Positions 54,453 to 63,711 of a stretch of 64,000 nt of DNA are shown piece by piece. The position numbers and the translations under genes are program-made. How positions within the stretch are numbered: the stretch's first letter is position 1; each line of letters begins with the position of its first letter. The DNA comes from an uncultured Dorea sp. Its GTDB lineage: Bacteria; Bacillota; Clostridia; Lachnospirales; Lachnospiraceae. The DNA lies in assembly GCA_910578495.1 (NCBI GenBank), contig CAJTRE010000005.1, positions 16,316-80,315 of the forward strand, given 5' to 3'. The notes under the pieces were generated by a model. The model was not told where the DNA came from, made no database searches, and worked only from the letters and a program-made list of their open reading frames with translations.

Positions 54453-54520
54453 ATACTTTCTGTAATGTGTAAAAAATACGTGAAAACCTTTGAAAATGGG
54501 GCGTAACTGCTAAAAGAACC

Positions 54521-54549
54521 TTGACAAACCAAGGGAAAACGGTTATAAC
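54521..54549 (+). promoter_or_regulatory. Promoter of hup
   Basis: Consensus TTGACA, a 17-base spacer and TATAAC, 41 bases before ATG; a strong promoter as expected for HU. Confidence 0.75.
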
Positions 54550-54589
54550 AGTAACTATAGTAGTTTTAAACAAGAGGAGGAAAATATCC

Positions 54590-54868
54590 ATGAACAAAAC
54601 AGAATTAGTAGCAGCTATTGCAGAGAAAGCTGAGTTATCTAAGAAAGATTCTGAAAAAGCATTAAAAGCTTTTATTGATGTTGTAACAGATGAACTTAAA
54701 AAAGAGCATAAAATCCAGTTAGTAGGTTTTGGAACTTTTGAAGTAAGCAAGAGAGAAGCAAGAGAGGGAAGAAATCCACAGACAGGTAAGACTATGAAGA
54801 TTGAGGCTTGCAAAGCTCCAAAATTCAAAGCAGGGAAAGCATTAAAGGACGCTGTAAATGACAAATAA
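54590..54868 (+). CDS. hup: DNA-binding protein HU
   Basis: A 92-residue HU protein with the standard GFGTFEVSKREAREGRNPQT arm region. Start ATG has AGAGGAGGAA upstream. Chromosome packaging. Followed by its own terminator. Confidence 0.95.
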   Translation: MNKTELVAAIAEKAELSKKDSEKALKAFIDVVTDELKKEHKIQLVGFGTFEVSKREAREGRNPQTGKTMKIEACKAPKFKAGKALKDAVNDK

Positions 54869-54887
54869 GTGTTAAAGAAGAATAGAG

Positions 54888-54918
54888 ACAGAGGGCTGCG
54901 TGCTCTCTGTTTTTTTGA
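54888..54918 (+). terminator. Terminator of hup
   Basis: ACAGAG/CTCTGT stem with an 11-base GC-rich loop and seven T. Confidence 0.8.
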
Positions 54919-54939
54919 CAATAGTAGTGGAGGAATTAT

Positions 54940-55179
54940 ATGAGATTAGATAAATTTTTGAAAGTATCCCGACTGATCAAACGCCGTACTGTGGCGAACG
55001 AGGCGTGTGACGCAGGGCGTGTGTCTGTCAACGGCAATGTGGCGAAGGCTTCTGTCAAGGTCAAGACAGGGGATATTATAGAAATTCAGTTCGGGACAAA
55101 AACGGTAAAAGTGGAAGTGCTTGATATTCAGGAGACAACAAAAAAGGAAGAAGCAAAAGACTTGTTCAAATATTTGTAA
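54940..55179 (+). CDS. rqcP: S4-domain ribosome quality-control factor
   Basis: A 79-residue S4-domain protein (MRLDKFLKVSRLIKRRTVAN). It matches RqcP (YabO), which helps RqcH add alanine tails to stalled nascent chains. GGAGG ribosome site. Starts the conserved block with yabP and yabQ. Confidence 0.9.
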   Translation: MRLDKFLKVSRLIKRRTVANEACDAGRVSVNGNVAKASVKVKTGDIIEIQFGTKTVKVEVLDIQETTKKEEAKDLFKYL

Positions 55180-55222
55180 TAAAAAGATACAACCTTTCAT
55201 ATGATTATTAAGAAAGGTTGTG

Positions 55223-55513
55223 ATGAGCATGGAAGAAAGAACGATACAGAAAAATCATAAGCTGGTCGTAAATAATCGGAAAACAAGTCTGGTAACGGGA
55301 GTCATTGACGTGCTTTCTTTTGATCTGAATGAGATTCTGCTGGAAACTCAGCAGGGAATGATGATGGTGAAAGGAACAGACCTGCATGTGAACAGGCTGA
55401 GTCTTGAAAAGGGAGAAGTGGATCTGTCTGGAAATATTGACAGTATCTCCTACTCGGACATTCATGCAGGGGGAAAACAGGCAGAGAATCTGTTTTCAAA
55501 ATTGTTCAGGTAA
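55223..55513 (+). CDS. yabP: Sporulation protein YabP
   Basis: A 96-residue protein whose core TGVIDVLSFDLNEILLETQQ and the following MMMVKGTDLHV match the YabP/YqfC fold used in spore cortex formation. Start could be ATG 55223 or 55229 (GAAAGG just upstream). Confidence 0.85.
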   Translation: MSMEERTIQKNHKLVVNNRKTSLVTGVIDVLSFDLNEILLETQQGMMMVKGTDLHVNRLSLEKGEVDLSGNIDSISYSDIHAGGKQAENLFSKLFR

Positions 55514-55518
55514 CAGGC

Positions 55519-55833
55519 ATGCCGGAAATCAGAGAGGAAGTATTGATATTTTTTCAGGCGATTCTTGCCGGAATGATTGTGCGGTTTGCATATCGGGGAC
55601 TTCATTGTCTGCGTGAGATTGTCAGACACAGCCTTTTTATGATTGAAGCGGAGGACATTCTATTCTGGATTGCCACAGCATTCTATTTGTTTGTGCAGAT
55701 TTACCATACAAGTGATGGTAGCATTCGCTGGTATTTTGTGCTAGGTATTGTGTTGGGAGCGGCAGTTTCTTCGGGTTTTATATGGTGGATAGAGAAAAGG
55801 GCAAAAAAAAATCTACATTCTGAGAAAGAATAA
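55519..55833 (+). CDS. yabQ: Spore cortex protein YabQ
   Basis: A 104-residue membrane protein with about three hydrophobic segments and IEAEDILFWIATAFYLFVQI, typical of YabQ in the sporulating cell mother-cell membrane. Starts 5 bases after yabP. Confidence 0.8.
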   Translation: MPEIREEVLIFFQAILAGMIVRFAYRGLHCLREIVRHSLFMIEAEDILFWIATAFYLFVQIYHTSDGSIRWYFVLGIVLGAAVSSGFIWWIEKRAKKNLHSEKE

Positions 55834-55936
55834 ATTACAGGAAAAACTTGCGGAACAAAATAAAAAAAGTTATGATGTAATGTAATAAAGGGTAAATGTC
55901 CGAACTTATTAAGGGCAAAAGGGTGAGTAGATAATT

Positions 55937-56260
55937 ATGAATAACAGGAAGAAAAGAAAGCGTACGAGACGTTCGGGACGCCGTATGCAGGTGCATAAGC
56001 GTAGTATGCTTGCGATTATTGGCATTATTCTTATGCTGACCATCGTAGTATCGATAAATTCGATGACTCTGCGTGCGAAAGAGGAATCGTATAAGGCACA
56101 GGAAGCCGAACTGGAAAAACAGATTAATGAAGAAAAGGCGAGGGCGTCAGAAATCGACGATCTGGAGAAATATATAGGTACTGATGAATATGTAGAAGAA
56201 GTGGCCAGAGAGAAATTAGGTCTGGTCTACGAGGGAGAGATCATATTCAAAGCAAAATAG
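55937..56260 (+). CDS. divIC: FtsB/DivIC-like septum formation initiator
   Basis: A 107-residue protein: strongly basic cytoplasmic start (1-22), one membrane helix (about 25-42), coiled coil (about 50-80) and a short end VAREKLGLVYEGEIIF. Part of the division site complex. Confidence 0.85.
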   Translation: MNNRKKRKRTRRSGRRMQVHKRSMLAIIGIILMLTIVVSINSMTLRAKEESYKAQEAELEKQINEEKARASEIDDLEKYIGTDEYVEEVAREKLGLVYEGEIIFKAK

Positions 56261-56280
56261 AACATAATGCACAGATGATA

Positions 56281-56319
56281 AGCTTTAGGATGAAAGTCCT
56301 AAGGCTTTTTGTTTTTTTG
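56281..56319 (+). terminator. Terminator after divIC
   Basis: AGCTTTAGGA/TCCTAAGGCT stem, 6-base loop and a long T run; it ends 29 bases before the SpoIIE-like gene. Confidence 0.8.
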
Positions 56320-56347
56320 TGCAAAATATGTAAAAGGGGAGATATTA

Positions 56348-57751
56348 ATGGCAGAAGTAAAAGAAAAGGAAGTATTTTTGAATCCGTACGTCATGCAGAT
56401 GGACAAGTTTGCAGATTCACTGATTCGTTTATCTAAAACATTTTTAACACTGGAAGGATACAAAGGGGTATTTTCAGGAGAAGAACTTGATAATATGTTC
56501 TCTAAGGTGACAGGAAAAGTGTGCGAGGATTGTGAGAAACGTCACGAGTGTCTGGGGGAAAATAAGCTCGATACATACCAGATGGTGTGCGAGATTCTCT
56601 ATACGGTAGAAGATTACGGAGCGGAGATCAACACTGAGCTAAAACGAAAACTTCAGAAGCAGTGCATTCGTGCTCCGAGATTTCTGCGGGAGACACTGGA
56701 GGTATTTGAAAATGCCAAGCAGATTATGGTGTGGAATAATAAGCTGGTGCAAAATCGGGAAGGGTTCGCGGGACAGATCAAAAGTTTTGCGAAGATGATA
56801 CAGTATACGACAAGAGAATTGGACGCCGGTATATTCGAGGATGAACATCTGCAAAAAAAGCTGAAAAATCATTTGAAAAAGCATGGGGTAAAAATGTTAT
56901 CCAGTGTGTTTTATATGACGCCGCAGGGGAAATATGAGATTCATCTGACGGTTAAAGCCATGAAAGGCCACTGTATTGTAACTAAGGAAATGGCGGCTGA
57001 GGCAGGGCGCTGTATTGGACGTATCATGACGCCGCAACAGGGGGAACGCCCAATCTTAGGAGAAGAATATAGTACGGTTGCCTGTGTTGAGGGTGCGAGG
57101 TTTCATATACTACATGGAGTGGCGCGTGTGGGAAAGGATTGTGATAAGGTGTCGGGAGACACATTTTTAATGACCAATCTTCCGGGTGGAAAGAAAGGCA
57201 TTGCATTGTCAGACGGTATGGGCTCCGGGGAGGATGCGTTCAAGGAGAGTACGATGGTGGTGGAGATGCTGGAAGAACTTTTGGAAGCCGGTTTTCCTGT
57301 GAAAACAGCTATTCAAATGATGAATACAGCGTTGGTGATCGGGAGAGAAGATGTGCGGTTTTCGACGGCAGACGTCTGCCTGTTCGATTTGTATACGGGA
57401 GTTTGTGAGTTTGTAAAAGCAGGAGCGTCTACGACGTTTATCAAGAGGAAAAACAAGGTTGAGAGAATTAGTTCCACGACGCTTCCGATTGGCGTGTTAC
57501 AAGATATCGAGATTGACGTGACGGAAAAAGGACTGGAATCCGGAGACTTTGTTATTATGGTGACAGATGGAGTGATGGATGCGCTTCCGGTGGGGGAGCA
57601 GGAAACATTAATGTGTACGTTTATTGAAGATACTAATATTATAAATCCGAAAGAACTGGCGCATCATTTGCTTGAGCAGGTGTTGGAATGGGGGGAAGAA
57701 ACGCCGGTAGACGATATGACGATTATAGCAGCAGGTATCTGGAAAGTGTAA
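56348..57751 (+). CDS. SpoIIE-like PP2C phosphatase without membrane domain
   Basis: A 467-residue protein in the genomic place of spoIIE. The C-terminal phosphatase has LSDGMGSGEDA and VMVTDGVMDAL (metal-binding Asp residues) plus DDMTIIAAG. The N-terminal half corresponds to the SpoIIE regulatory region with a CEDCEKRHEC Cys cluster. No ten-helix membrane domain is present (normal SpoIIE is about 800), so localisation to the septum would need another route. ATG 56348 has AAAGGGGAGA upstream. Confidence 0.85.
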   Translation: MAEVKEKEVFLNPYVMQMDKFADSLIRLSKTFLTLEGYKGVFSGEELDNMFSKVTGKVCEDCEKRHECLGENKLDTYQMVCEILYTVEDYGAEINTELKRKLQKQCIRAPRFLRETLEVFENAKQIMVWNNKLVQNREGFAGQIKSFAKMIQYTTRELDAGIFEDEHLQKKLKNHLKKHGVKMLSSVFYMTPQGKYEIHLTVKAMKGHCIVTKEMAAEAGRCIGRIMTPQQGERPILGEEYSTVACVEGARFHILHGVARVGKDCDKVSGDTFLMTNLPGGKKGIALSDGMGSGEDAFKESTMVVEMLEELLEAGFPVKTAIQMMNTALVIGREDVRFSTADVCLFDLYTGVCEFVKAGASTTFIKRKNKVERISSTTLPIGVLQDIEIDVTEKGLESGDFVIMVTDGVMDALPVGEQETLMCTFIEDTNIINPKELAHHLLEQVLEWGEETPVDDMTIIAAGIWKV

Positions 57752-57834
57752 GAATACTTGATTTTTAAGAAAAATTTTTATATATTAAATCTATCCGCAA
57801 GGAAAAATATGGAGGGAATCAAATACAAAAGGGA

Positions 57835-59208
57835 ATGGATTTATATCAAAAGGTCAGGGCATACGTCGAGAAATGGCAGATGTTTAAAAAAGATGATATT
57901 GTGATAGCGGGCGTATCAGGAGGAGCAGATTCTGTATGCCTTCTTTTCATGCTTTTGGAGTTGAAAAAAGAAATTGGGTTTTCGCTTTTGGCTGTACATG
58001 TCAATCATGGGATTCGTGGAAAAGCGGCAGAGGCGGATGAAGTATATGTAAGAGAGTTGTGCCGGAAACAAGAAGTTAAGCTTAAGGTTTATCACGAAGA
58101 CGTTCCGCACTATGCCAGAGTGCATAAGCTGACAGAGGAAGAGGCAGGGCGGGAGGTTAGAAGACGTTGTTTTCGGGAGGCAGTTAAACTGTCCGGAGGA
58201 AGCCGCATTGCGCTTGCTCACCATGAGAATGATAATGTGGAGACGCTGCTCTTTCATCTGTGCAGGGGCACCGGGCTTAAAGGGCTTGGTGGAATGGAAC
58301 CGGTGAACGGCAGATGGATACGGCCGCTTTTGTGCGCGGGGCGTGGAGAGATTGAATGTTTTCTCGAAATGAGGGAAATATCTTATTGTATAGACGAAAC
58401 AAATATGGACCACCGCTATACAAGAAACTATATCCGGGGCGAGATCATTCCCGGTCTGGAAAAACACGTGAATGCAGAAAGCGTCCGCCATATGGCGCAG
58501 GCTATGGAAAAATTGAGAAACCTTGCCGGGTATATGCAAAGAGAACTTGTGGATTATGAAAAAAAATGTGTGGGGCGGCAGCAGGATGAAATCATATTAT
58601 ACAAAAAAGAATATGAGAAAGTTCCGGAAGAATTGCGAGAATACCTGCTTCACAATGTACTTTGTATGGCGGCGAAAAAGAAAAAGGATATTGAGCAGAT
58701 TCATATTCGGATTTTGGATGATCTCATGAAACGCCAGACCGGAAGAAGTGCAGACCTTCCGTATGGGCTGAAGGCAAAAAGGTGTTATGAGGGAATTATA
58801 CTGTGCAGGGGCGAGGGCGCGGTTGTTTTGGCCAAAGACGATTGGGAACGACTGTTTCAAATGCGTATTTTTGAAAATATGGCAAAAGAAATAACATTTC
58901 CAGAAAACCCCTACACGAAATGGTTTGATTATGATATAATTAAAAATACTGTTAAAATCAGACATAGGCAGCCGGGCGATTATATAACGATTAATAAAGC
59001 AGGCGGTACGAAGAAGCTGAAACAGTATTTTACAGATGAAAAGATTCCACAGAATCAAAGAGACGCCATATGGCTTGCGGCAGATGGAAGCCATATTCTT
59101 TGGATTGTGGGATACAGGCAGAATCAGGCATATCAGATTACGGATAAAACAAAAAGAATTTTAGAAATTGTATTTTACGGAGGAAAAAAAGATGGCGGAG
59201 ACAGTTAA
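57835..59208 (+). CDS. tilS: tRNA(Ile)-lysidine synthetase
   Basis: A 457-residue enzyme with the PP-loop SGGADS at 28-33, VNHGIRGKAA and a C-terminal TilS domain (IRHRQPGDYITI, then GGTKKLKQYF). Changes the AUA-reading tRNA anticodon C to lysidine. Overlaps hpt by 17 bases. Confidence 0.9.
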   Translation: MDLYQKVRAYVEKWQMFKKDDIVIAGVSGGADSVCLLFMLLELKKEIGFSLLAVHVNHGIRGKAAEADEVYVRELCRKQEVKLKVYHEDVPHYARVHKLTEEEAGREVRRRCFREAVKLSGGSRIALAHHENDNVETLLFHLCRGTGLKGLGGMEPVNGRWIRPLLCAGRGEIECFLEMREISYCIDETNMDHRYTRNYIRGEIIPGLEKHVNAESVRHMAQAMEKLRNLAGYMQRELVDYEKKCVGRQQDEIILYKKEYEKVPEELREYLLHNVLCMAAKKKKDIEQIHIRILDDLMKRQTGRSADLPYGLKAKRCYEGIILCRGEGAVVLAKDDWERLFQMRIFENMAKEITFPENPYTKWFDYDIIKNTVKIRHRQPGDYITINKAGGTKKLKQYFTDEKIPQNQRDAIWLAADGSHILWIVGYRQNQAYQITDKTKRILEIVFYGGKKDGGDS

Positions 59209-59719
59209 AGTATTGGTTTCGGAAGAAGAAGTCGACAAAAAGATTCGAGCATTGGGAGAACAGATCAGCAAAGATTATGCGGGCAGACAGGTGCATCTTA
59301 TCTGCGTGTTAAAGGGCGGTGTGTTTTTTATGTGCGAGCTTGCAAAAAGAATCTCTGTGCCTGTAACCATGGATTTTATGAGTGTAAGCAGTTACGGAGA
59401 TAAAACTTCATCCAGCGGAGTTGTTAAAATTGCCAAAGATTTGGATGAGACACTGGAGGGAAAAGATGTTCTCGTTATAGAGGATATCATTGATTCCGGA
59501 CGCACGCTTTATTATCTGTTAGACATTTTACAGAAGAGAAATCCAAACAGTATGCGTCTGTGCACGCTTCTGGACAAACCGGAGAGAAGGGTGAGAGATG
59601 TGAAAGTGGATTATGTGGGATTTGAGATTCCGGATGAGTTTGTAGTCGGATATGGATTAGATTATGCGCAAAAATATAGAAATCTGCCATACATCGGTGT
59701 GGTAGAAGGCGTGGAGTAG
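59192..59719 (+). CDS. hpt: Hypoxanthine phosphoribosyltransferase
   Basis: A 175-residue enzyme; PRPP site VLVIEDIIDSGRTL. Salvages hypoxanthine/guanine with PRPP. ATG 59192 has GGAGGAAAA upstream and lies within the tilS end. Confidence 0.9.
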   Translation: MAETVKVLVSEEEVDKKIRALGEQISKDYAGRQVHLICVLKGGVFFMCELAKRISVPVTMDFMSVSSYGDKTSSSGVVKIAKDLDETLEGKDVLVIEDIIDSGRTLYYLLDILQKRNPNSMRLCTLLDKPERRVRDVKVDYVGFEIPDEFVVGYGLDYAQKYRNLPYIGVVEGVE

Positions 59720-59733
59720 AAAGGGGTAAGACA

Positions 59734-61605
59734 TTGAGCGATAGAAACAGCAGAGGTGTAAATAGGTTTGCACTGTTGGCATTTTTCATACTTATGCTGG
59801 TCATGTTCTGGTTTGCAAATGCAATCGGGCAGCGGGAGAGTGAACTTTCCAGGAGTGAGTTTGAGTGGCTTGTGGAAAAGGGCGACGTAAATTATGTTAC
59901 GGTAATACAGAACAGGGATGTTCCTACTGGAAGAATTGAAATCGGAATGAAGAGAACCGACGATAAAGAAATCAAGGATAAACATATGTATGTCTCGGAT
60001 GTGAATGAGATACAGAGTTTTTTGGAAAGTAAGAACGTAGATTTTGAAGTGATGGACGTTCCGCGGGAAAGCTGGCTTACAACCATTGTTGTGCCGATCG
60101 GCCTGACGCTGCTTGGCATTTTCCTGATTTTTACGCTGATGAACCGTCAGGGCGGCGGAGCAAACGCAAAAGCTATGAATTTTGGAAAGAGCCGGGCGCG
60201 CCTTAGCACAGAGAAGGATAAGAAGATTACGTTTGAGAAAGTGGCCGGGTTACAGGAAGAGAAAGAGGAGCTGGAGGAAATTGTGGATTTTCTAAAGTCT
60301 CCGAAGAAATATATTCAAGTGGGTGCGAGAATCCCGAAAGGAGTGCTTCTTGTAGGACCACCGGGAACCGGAAAAACATTGCTTGCAAAGGCGGTAGCAG
60401 GAGAGGCAGGCGTTCCGTTCTTTACGATCTCCGGTTCGGATTTTGTGGAGATGTTTGTAGGCGTTGGCGCGTCCAGAGTGCGCGACCTTTTTGAAGATGC
60501 GAAGAAAAATGCTCCTTGCATTATCTTTATTGATGAGATTGATGCAGTTGCAAGAAGCCGCGGAACAGGGATGGGCGGCGGACATGATGAGAGAGAGCAG
60601 ACACTCAATCAGCTCCTTGTGGAGATGGATGGATTCGGAGTGAATGAGGGAATCATCGTGATGGCGGCAACAAACCGTGTGGATATTTTAGACCGGGCGA
60701 TTCTTCGTCCGGGACGTTTTGACAGAAAAGTCATGGTAGGAAGACCGGATGTACGGGGAAGAGAAGAGATTTTAAAGGTTCATGCAAAGGGCAAACCGCT
60801 CAGTGAAGAGATTGACTTGAAGCAGATTGCTCAGACAACTGCCGGATTTACCGGGGCAGATCTAGAGAACCTTCTGAACGAAGCGGCAATTTTAGCCGCG
60901 AAAGAGGAAAGAGTGTATTTAAAACAGGAGGACATACGTAAAGCTTTCGTAAAAGTGGGAATCGGAGCAGAGAAAAAGAGCCGCATTATTTCGGAGAAAG
61001 AGAGAAAGATTACAGCCTTCCATGAAGCGGGGCATGCAATTTTGTTCCATGTGCTGCCGGATGTAGGTCCGGTTTATAGTGTGTCTATTATTCCAACCGG
61101 AGGAGCCGGCGGATATACCATGCCCCTTCCGGAAAACGATGATATGTTTAATACAAAAGGCAAGATGCTTCAGGACATTACTGTTGCACTTGGCGGACGT
61201 GTTGCAGAAGAGGAAGTGTTTGACGATATTACGACAGGAGCATCTCAGGATATTAAGCAGGCGACAAGCGTTGCGAAGTCTATGGTCACAAAGTTTGGTA
61301 TGTCAGAGGCGGTAGGTCTTATCAATTACGACAGTGATAATGACGAAGTATTTATCGGGCGCGATCTGGCTCATACATCCAGGGGATATGGAGAAAGTGT
61401 GGCAACTGCGATTGACCGGGAAGTAAAACGGATTATTGACGAGTGTTATGAAAAGGCGAAAGAGATTATTCGTGAACATAGCGATGTGCTTCATGCGTGT
61501 TCAGATCTTTTGCTTGAGAAAGAGAAAATTTCTCGTGAGGAGTTTGAAGCGCTGTTTCGGAAAGAGGCAAGTGAAGCAGCTGATTTGCCAGAAAGGGAAA
61601 ATTAA
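59734..61605 (+). CDS. ftsH: ATP-dependent zinc metalloprotease FtsH
   Basis: A 623-residue membrane AAA protease. Helices at 12-30 and 116-136, Walker A GPPGTGKT (208-215), Walker B IIFIDEIDA, SRH region, and zinc site HEAGH (430-434). The start is TTG with AAGGGG upstream. Degrades membrane and regulatory proteins. Its stop overlaps the next gene start by one base. Confidence 0.95.
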   Translation: MSDRNSRGVNRFALLAFFILMLVMFWFANAIGQRESELSRSEFEWLVEKGDVNYVTVIQNRDVPTGRIEIGMKRTDDKEIKDKHMYVSDVNEIQSFLESKNVDFEVMDVPRESWLTTIVVPIGLTLLGIFLIFTLMNRQGGGANAKAMNFGKSRARLSTEKDKKITFEKVAGLQEEKEELEEIVDFLKSPKKYIQVGARIPKGVLLVGPPGTGKTLLAKAVAGEAGVPFFTISGSDFVEMFVGVGASRVRDLFEDAKKNAPCIIFIDEIDAVARSRGTGMGGGHDEREQTLNQLLVEMDGFGVNEGIIVMAATNRVDILDRAILRPGRFDRKVMVGRPDVRGREEILKVHAKGKPLSEEIDLKQIAQTTAGFTGADLENLLNEAAILAAKEERVYLKQEDIRKAFVKVGIGAEKKSRIISEKERKITAFHEAGHAILFHVLPDVGPVYSVSIIPTGGAGGYTMPLPENDDMFNTKGKMLQDITVALGGRVAEEEVFDDITTGASQDIKQATSVAKSMVTKFGMSEAVGLINYDSDNDEVFIGRDLAHTSRGYGESVATAIDREVKRIIDECYEKAKEIIREHSDVLHACSDLLLEKEKISREEFEALFRKEASEAADLPEREN

Positions 61606-63659
61606 TGAATGAACAGGCTTTATTTTGCTATGGAACAGCACAATATGTAGAACCATTGGAACCGAAATGTAACGAGATGGTTACATTTCGGTTTCGGACT
61701 GCAAAGGATGAAAATATCTGTGTCAGACTTCTGACTGCAAAAGGCAGATATGAAATGAAAAAAGAATATACAAGGGGGATGTTTGATTTCTACCGGGTAG
61801 ACTGTAAGATGGGCAGTGATATGTTTTGTTACAGTTTTGAAATCCGGGAGGGAGATACGGTATGGTATTACAATCGCTGCGGCCTTGCCAGAGAGATTGT
61901 TTCCTATTATGATTTTCGGCTTATGCCAGGATTTTCCACACCGGACTGGGCGAAAGGCGCCGTCATGTACCAGATTTATATTGATCGGTTTTACAACGGC
62001 GATCTCTCGAATGATGTAGAGACGAACGAGTATTATTATATCGGTGATTACAGTAAAAAAATCACAGACTGGAACCAGTATCCTGATTCTTATATGGGAG
62101 TTCGAGAGTTTTATGGCGGCGACCTTCAAGGGGTAATTCAGAAGCTTGATTATTTACAGGATCTGGGCGTAGAGGTGCTCTATTTTAATCCGCTATTTGT
62201 CTCTCCGTCCAACCACAAATACGATACCCAGGATTATGATTATATTGATCCTCACTGTGGAGTGATCATTGAAGATGGCGGAGAAGTGCTTCCGGACGGA
62301 GTGACGGAGAATGCGCAGGCGTCCAAATATAAAGTTCGCACAACATCTCTTAAAAACCTGGAAGCGAGTAATGCGTTGTTTGCGAAGCTGGTAGAAGAGG
62401 CACACGAGCGGGGAATGAAAGTGATTCTTGACGGTGTGTTTAATCATTGTGGTTCTTTTAACAAATGGATGGACAGAGAACGGATTTATGAAAATGAGCC
62501 GGACTATCAGCCGGGGGCATATATTTCCAAAGATAGTCCGTATCGGAAGTATTTCCGCTTTTACAGAGAGGAAGATAAAGACTGGCCGTACAATGACGGC
62601 TATGAAGGATGGTGGGCACACAATACTTTGCCGAAGCTGAATTATGAAGAGTCGGAACAACTTAAGAATTATATTCTGGAGGTGGGACGTAAATGGGTTT
62701 CACCGCCGTACAACGTAGATGGGTGGAGACTGGATGTGGCCGCTGATCTTGGCATGACTAATGAGTATAATCATAACTTCTGGAAGGAGTTCCGTCAGGT
62801 AGTAAAAGAGGCGAATCCGGAAGCGATTATTCTGGCGGAGCACTATGGTGAATGCAGCGAATGGCTTCTGGGTGACGAGTGGGATACGGTTATGAACTAC
62901 GATGCTTTCATGGAGCCGATTACATGGTTTTTGACCGGAATGGAAAAGCACAGCGATGAGATGCGAGAGGAACTCCGGGGAAATGTAGAGCATTTTGTAG
63001 GAGCCATGTCTCATCATATGTCTAATATGCTGACACCATCGCTTATGACAGCGATGAATGAATTGTCAAACCATGATCATTCCCGTTTCCTTACAAGAAC
63101 CAATCATATGGTAGGACGTGCAAAAGATTTAGGCGCTGAGATGGCGGGCGAATTTATTAATCCTGCCGTTATGCGTGAAGCAGTCGTATTCCAGATGACA
63201 TGGATTGGCGCCCCGACTATCTATTACGGAGATGAGGCGGGCGTCTGCGGATTTACAGATCCCGATAACCGGAGGACATATCCATGGGGAAATGAAGATA
63301 AGGAGATGCTGATGTTCCATAAAGACATGATCAGAATCCATAAAGAACATCCGGTGATTAAGACTGGAGCGGTGAAGCTGCTTCCAATGAAAGAAAATAT
63401 TCTTGCATATGCAAGATTTGCGGGAGACGACCAGATAGTTGTAATTCTGAATAATAACAGTGAGCTTTTAGAGGTCACTGCTGAGGTCTGGAGAGGGGAA
63501 GTCCCGGTAAAGGCAAGAATGAAACGGTTGATGTACTCTTATGAAAATGGATATACGGTTGAGCCGGAAGAGTATCTGGTAAGGGACGGAGAACTGGTTG
63601 TGAATATGGGCGCATATTCTGCGCTGGTGCTCATAACGACTGAGGATGAGACGGAGTAG
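61605..63659 (+). CDS. Alpha-glycosidase, GH13 (neopullulanase-like)
   Basis: A 684-residue cytoplasmic starch-type enzyme. N-terminal beta domain, then the barrel with DGVFNHCG, nucleophile D377 (GWRLDVA), acid E412 (ILAEHYGE) and D491 (SNHDHSR). Likely opens maltodextrins or pullulan fragments. No signal peptide. Shares a base with the ftsH stop (TAATG). Confidence 0.9.
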   Translation: MNEQALFCYGTAQYVEPLEPKCNEMVTFRFRTAKDENICVRLLTAKGRYEMKKEYTRGMFDFYRVDCKMGSDMFCYSFEIREGDTVWYYNRCGLAREIVSYYDFRLMPGFSTPDWAKGAVMYQIYIDRFYNGDLSNDVETNEYYYIGDYSKKITDWNQYPDSYMGVREFYGGDLQGVIQKLDYLQDLGVEVLYFNPLFVSPSNHKYDTQDYDYIDPHCGVIIEDGGEVLPDGVTENAQASKYKVRTTSLKNLEASNALFAKLVEEAHERGMKVILDGVFNHCGSFNKWMDRERIYENEPDYQPGAYISKDSPYRKYFRFYREEDKDWPYNDGYEGWWAHNTLPKLNYEESEQLKNYILEVGRKWVSPPYNVDGWRLDVAADLGMTNEYNHNFWKEFRQVVKEANPEAIILAEHYGECSEWLLGDEWDTVMNYDAFMEPITWFLTGMEKHSDEMREELRGNVEHFVGAMSHHMSNMLTPSLMTAMNELSNHDHSRFLTRTNHMVGRAKDLGAEMAGEFINPAVMREAVVFQMTWIGAPTIYYGDEAGVCGFTDPDNRRTYPWGNEDKEMLMFHKDMIRIHKEHPVIKTGAVKLLPMKENILAYARFAGDDQIVVILNNNSELLEVTAEVWRGEVPVKARMKRLMYSYENGYTVEPEEYLVRDGELVVNMGAYSALVLITTEDETE

Positions 63660-63664
63660 GCGAC

Positions 63665-63697
63665 AAAAGGAGGCTGTTTTAACAACCTCCTTTTGTG
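63665..63697. terminator. Bidirectional terminator
   Basis: AAAAGGAGG/CCTCCTTTT stem with a 12-base loop between convergent genes. Confidence 0.8.
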
Positions 63698-63711
63698 TCT
63701 AAATAGTTACA

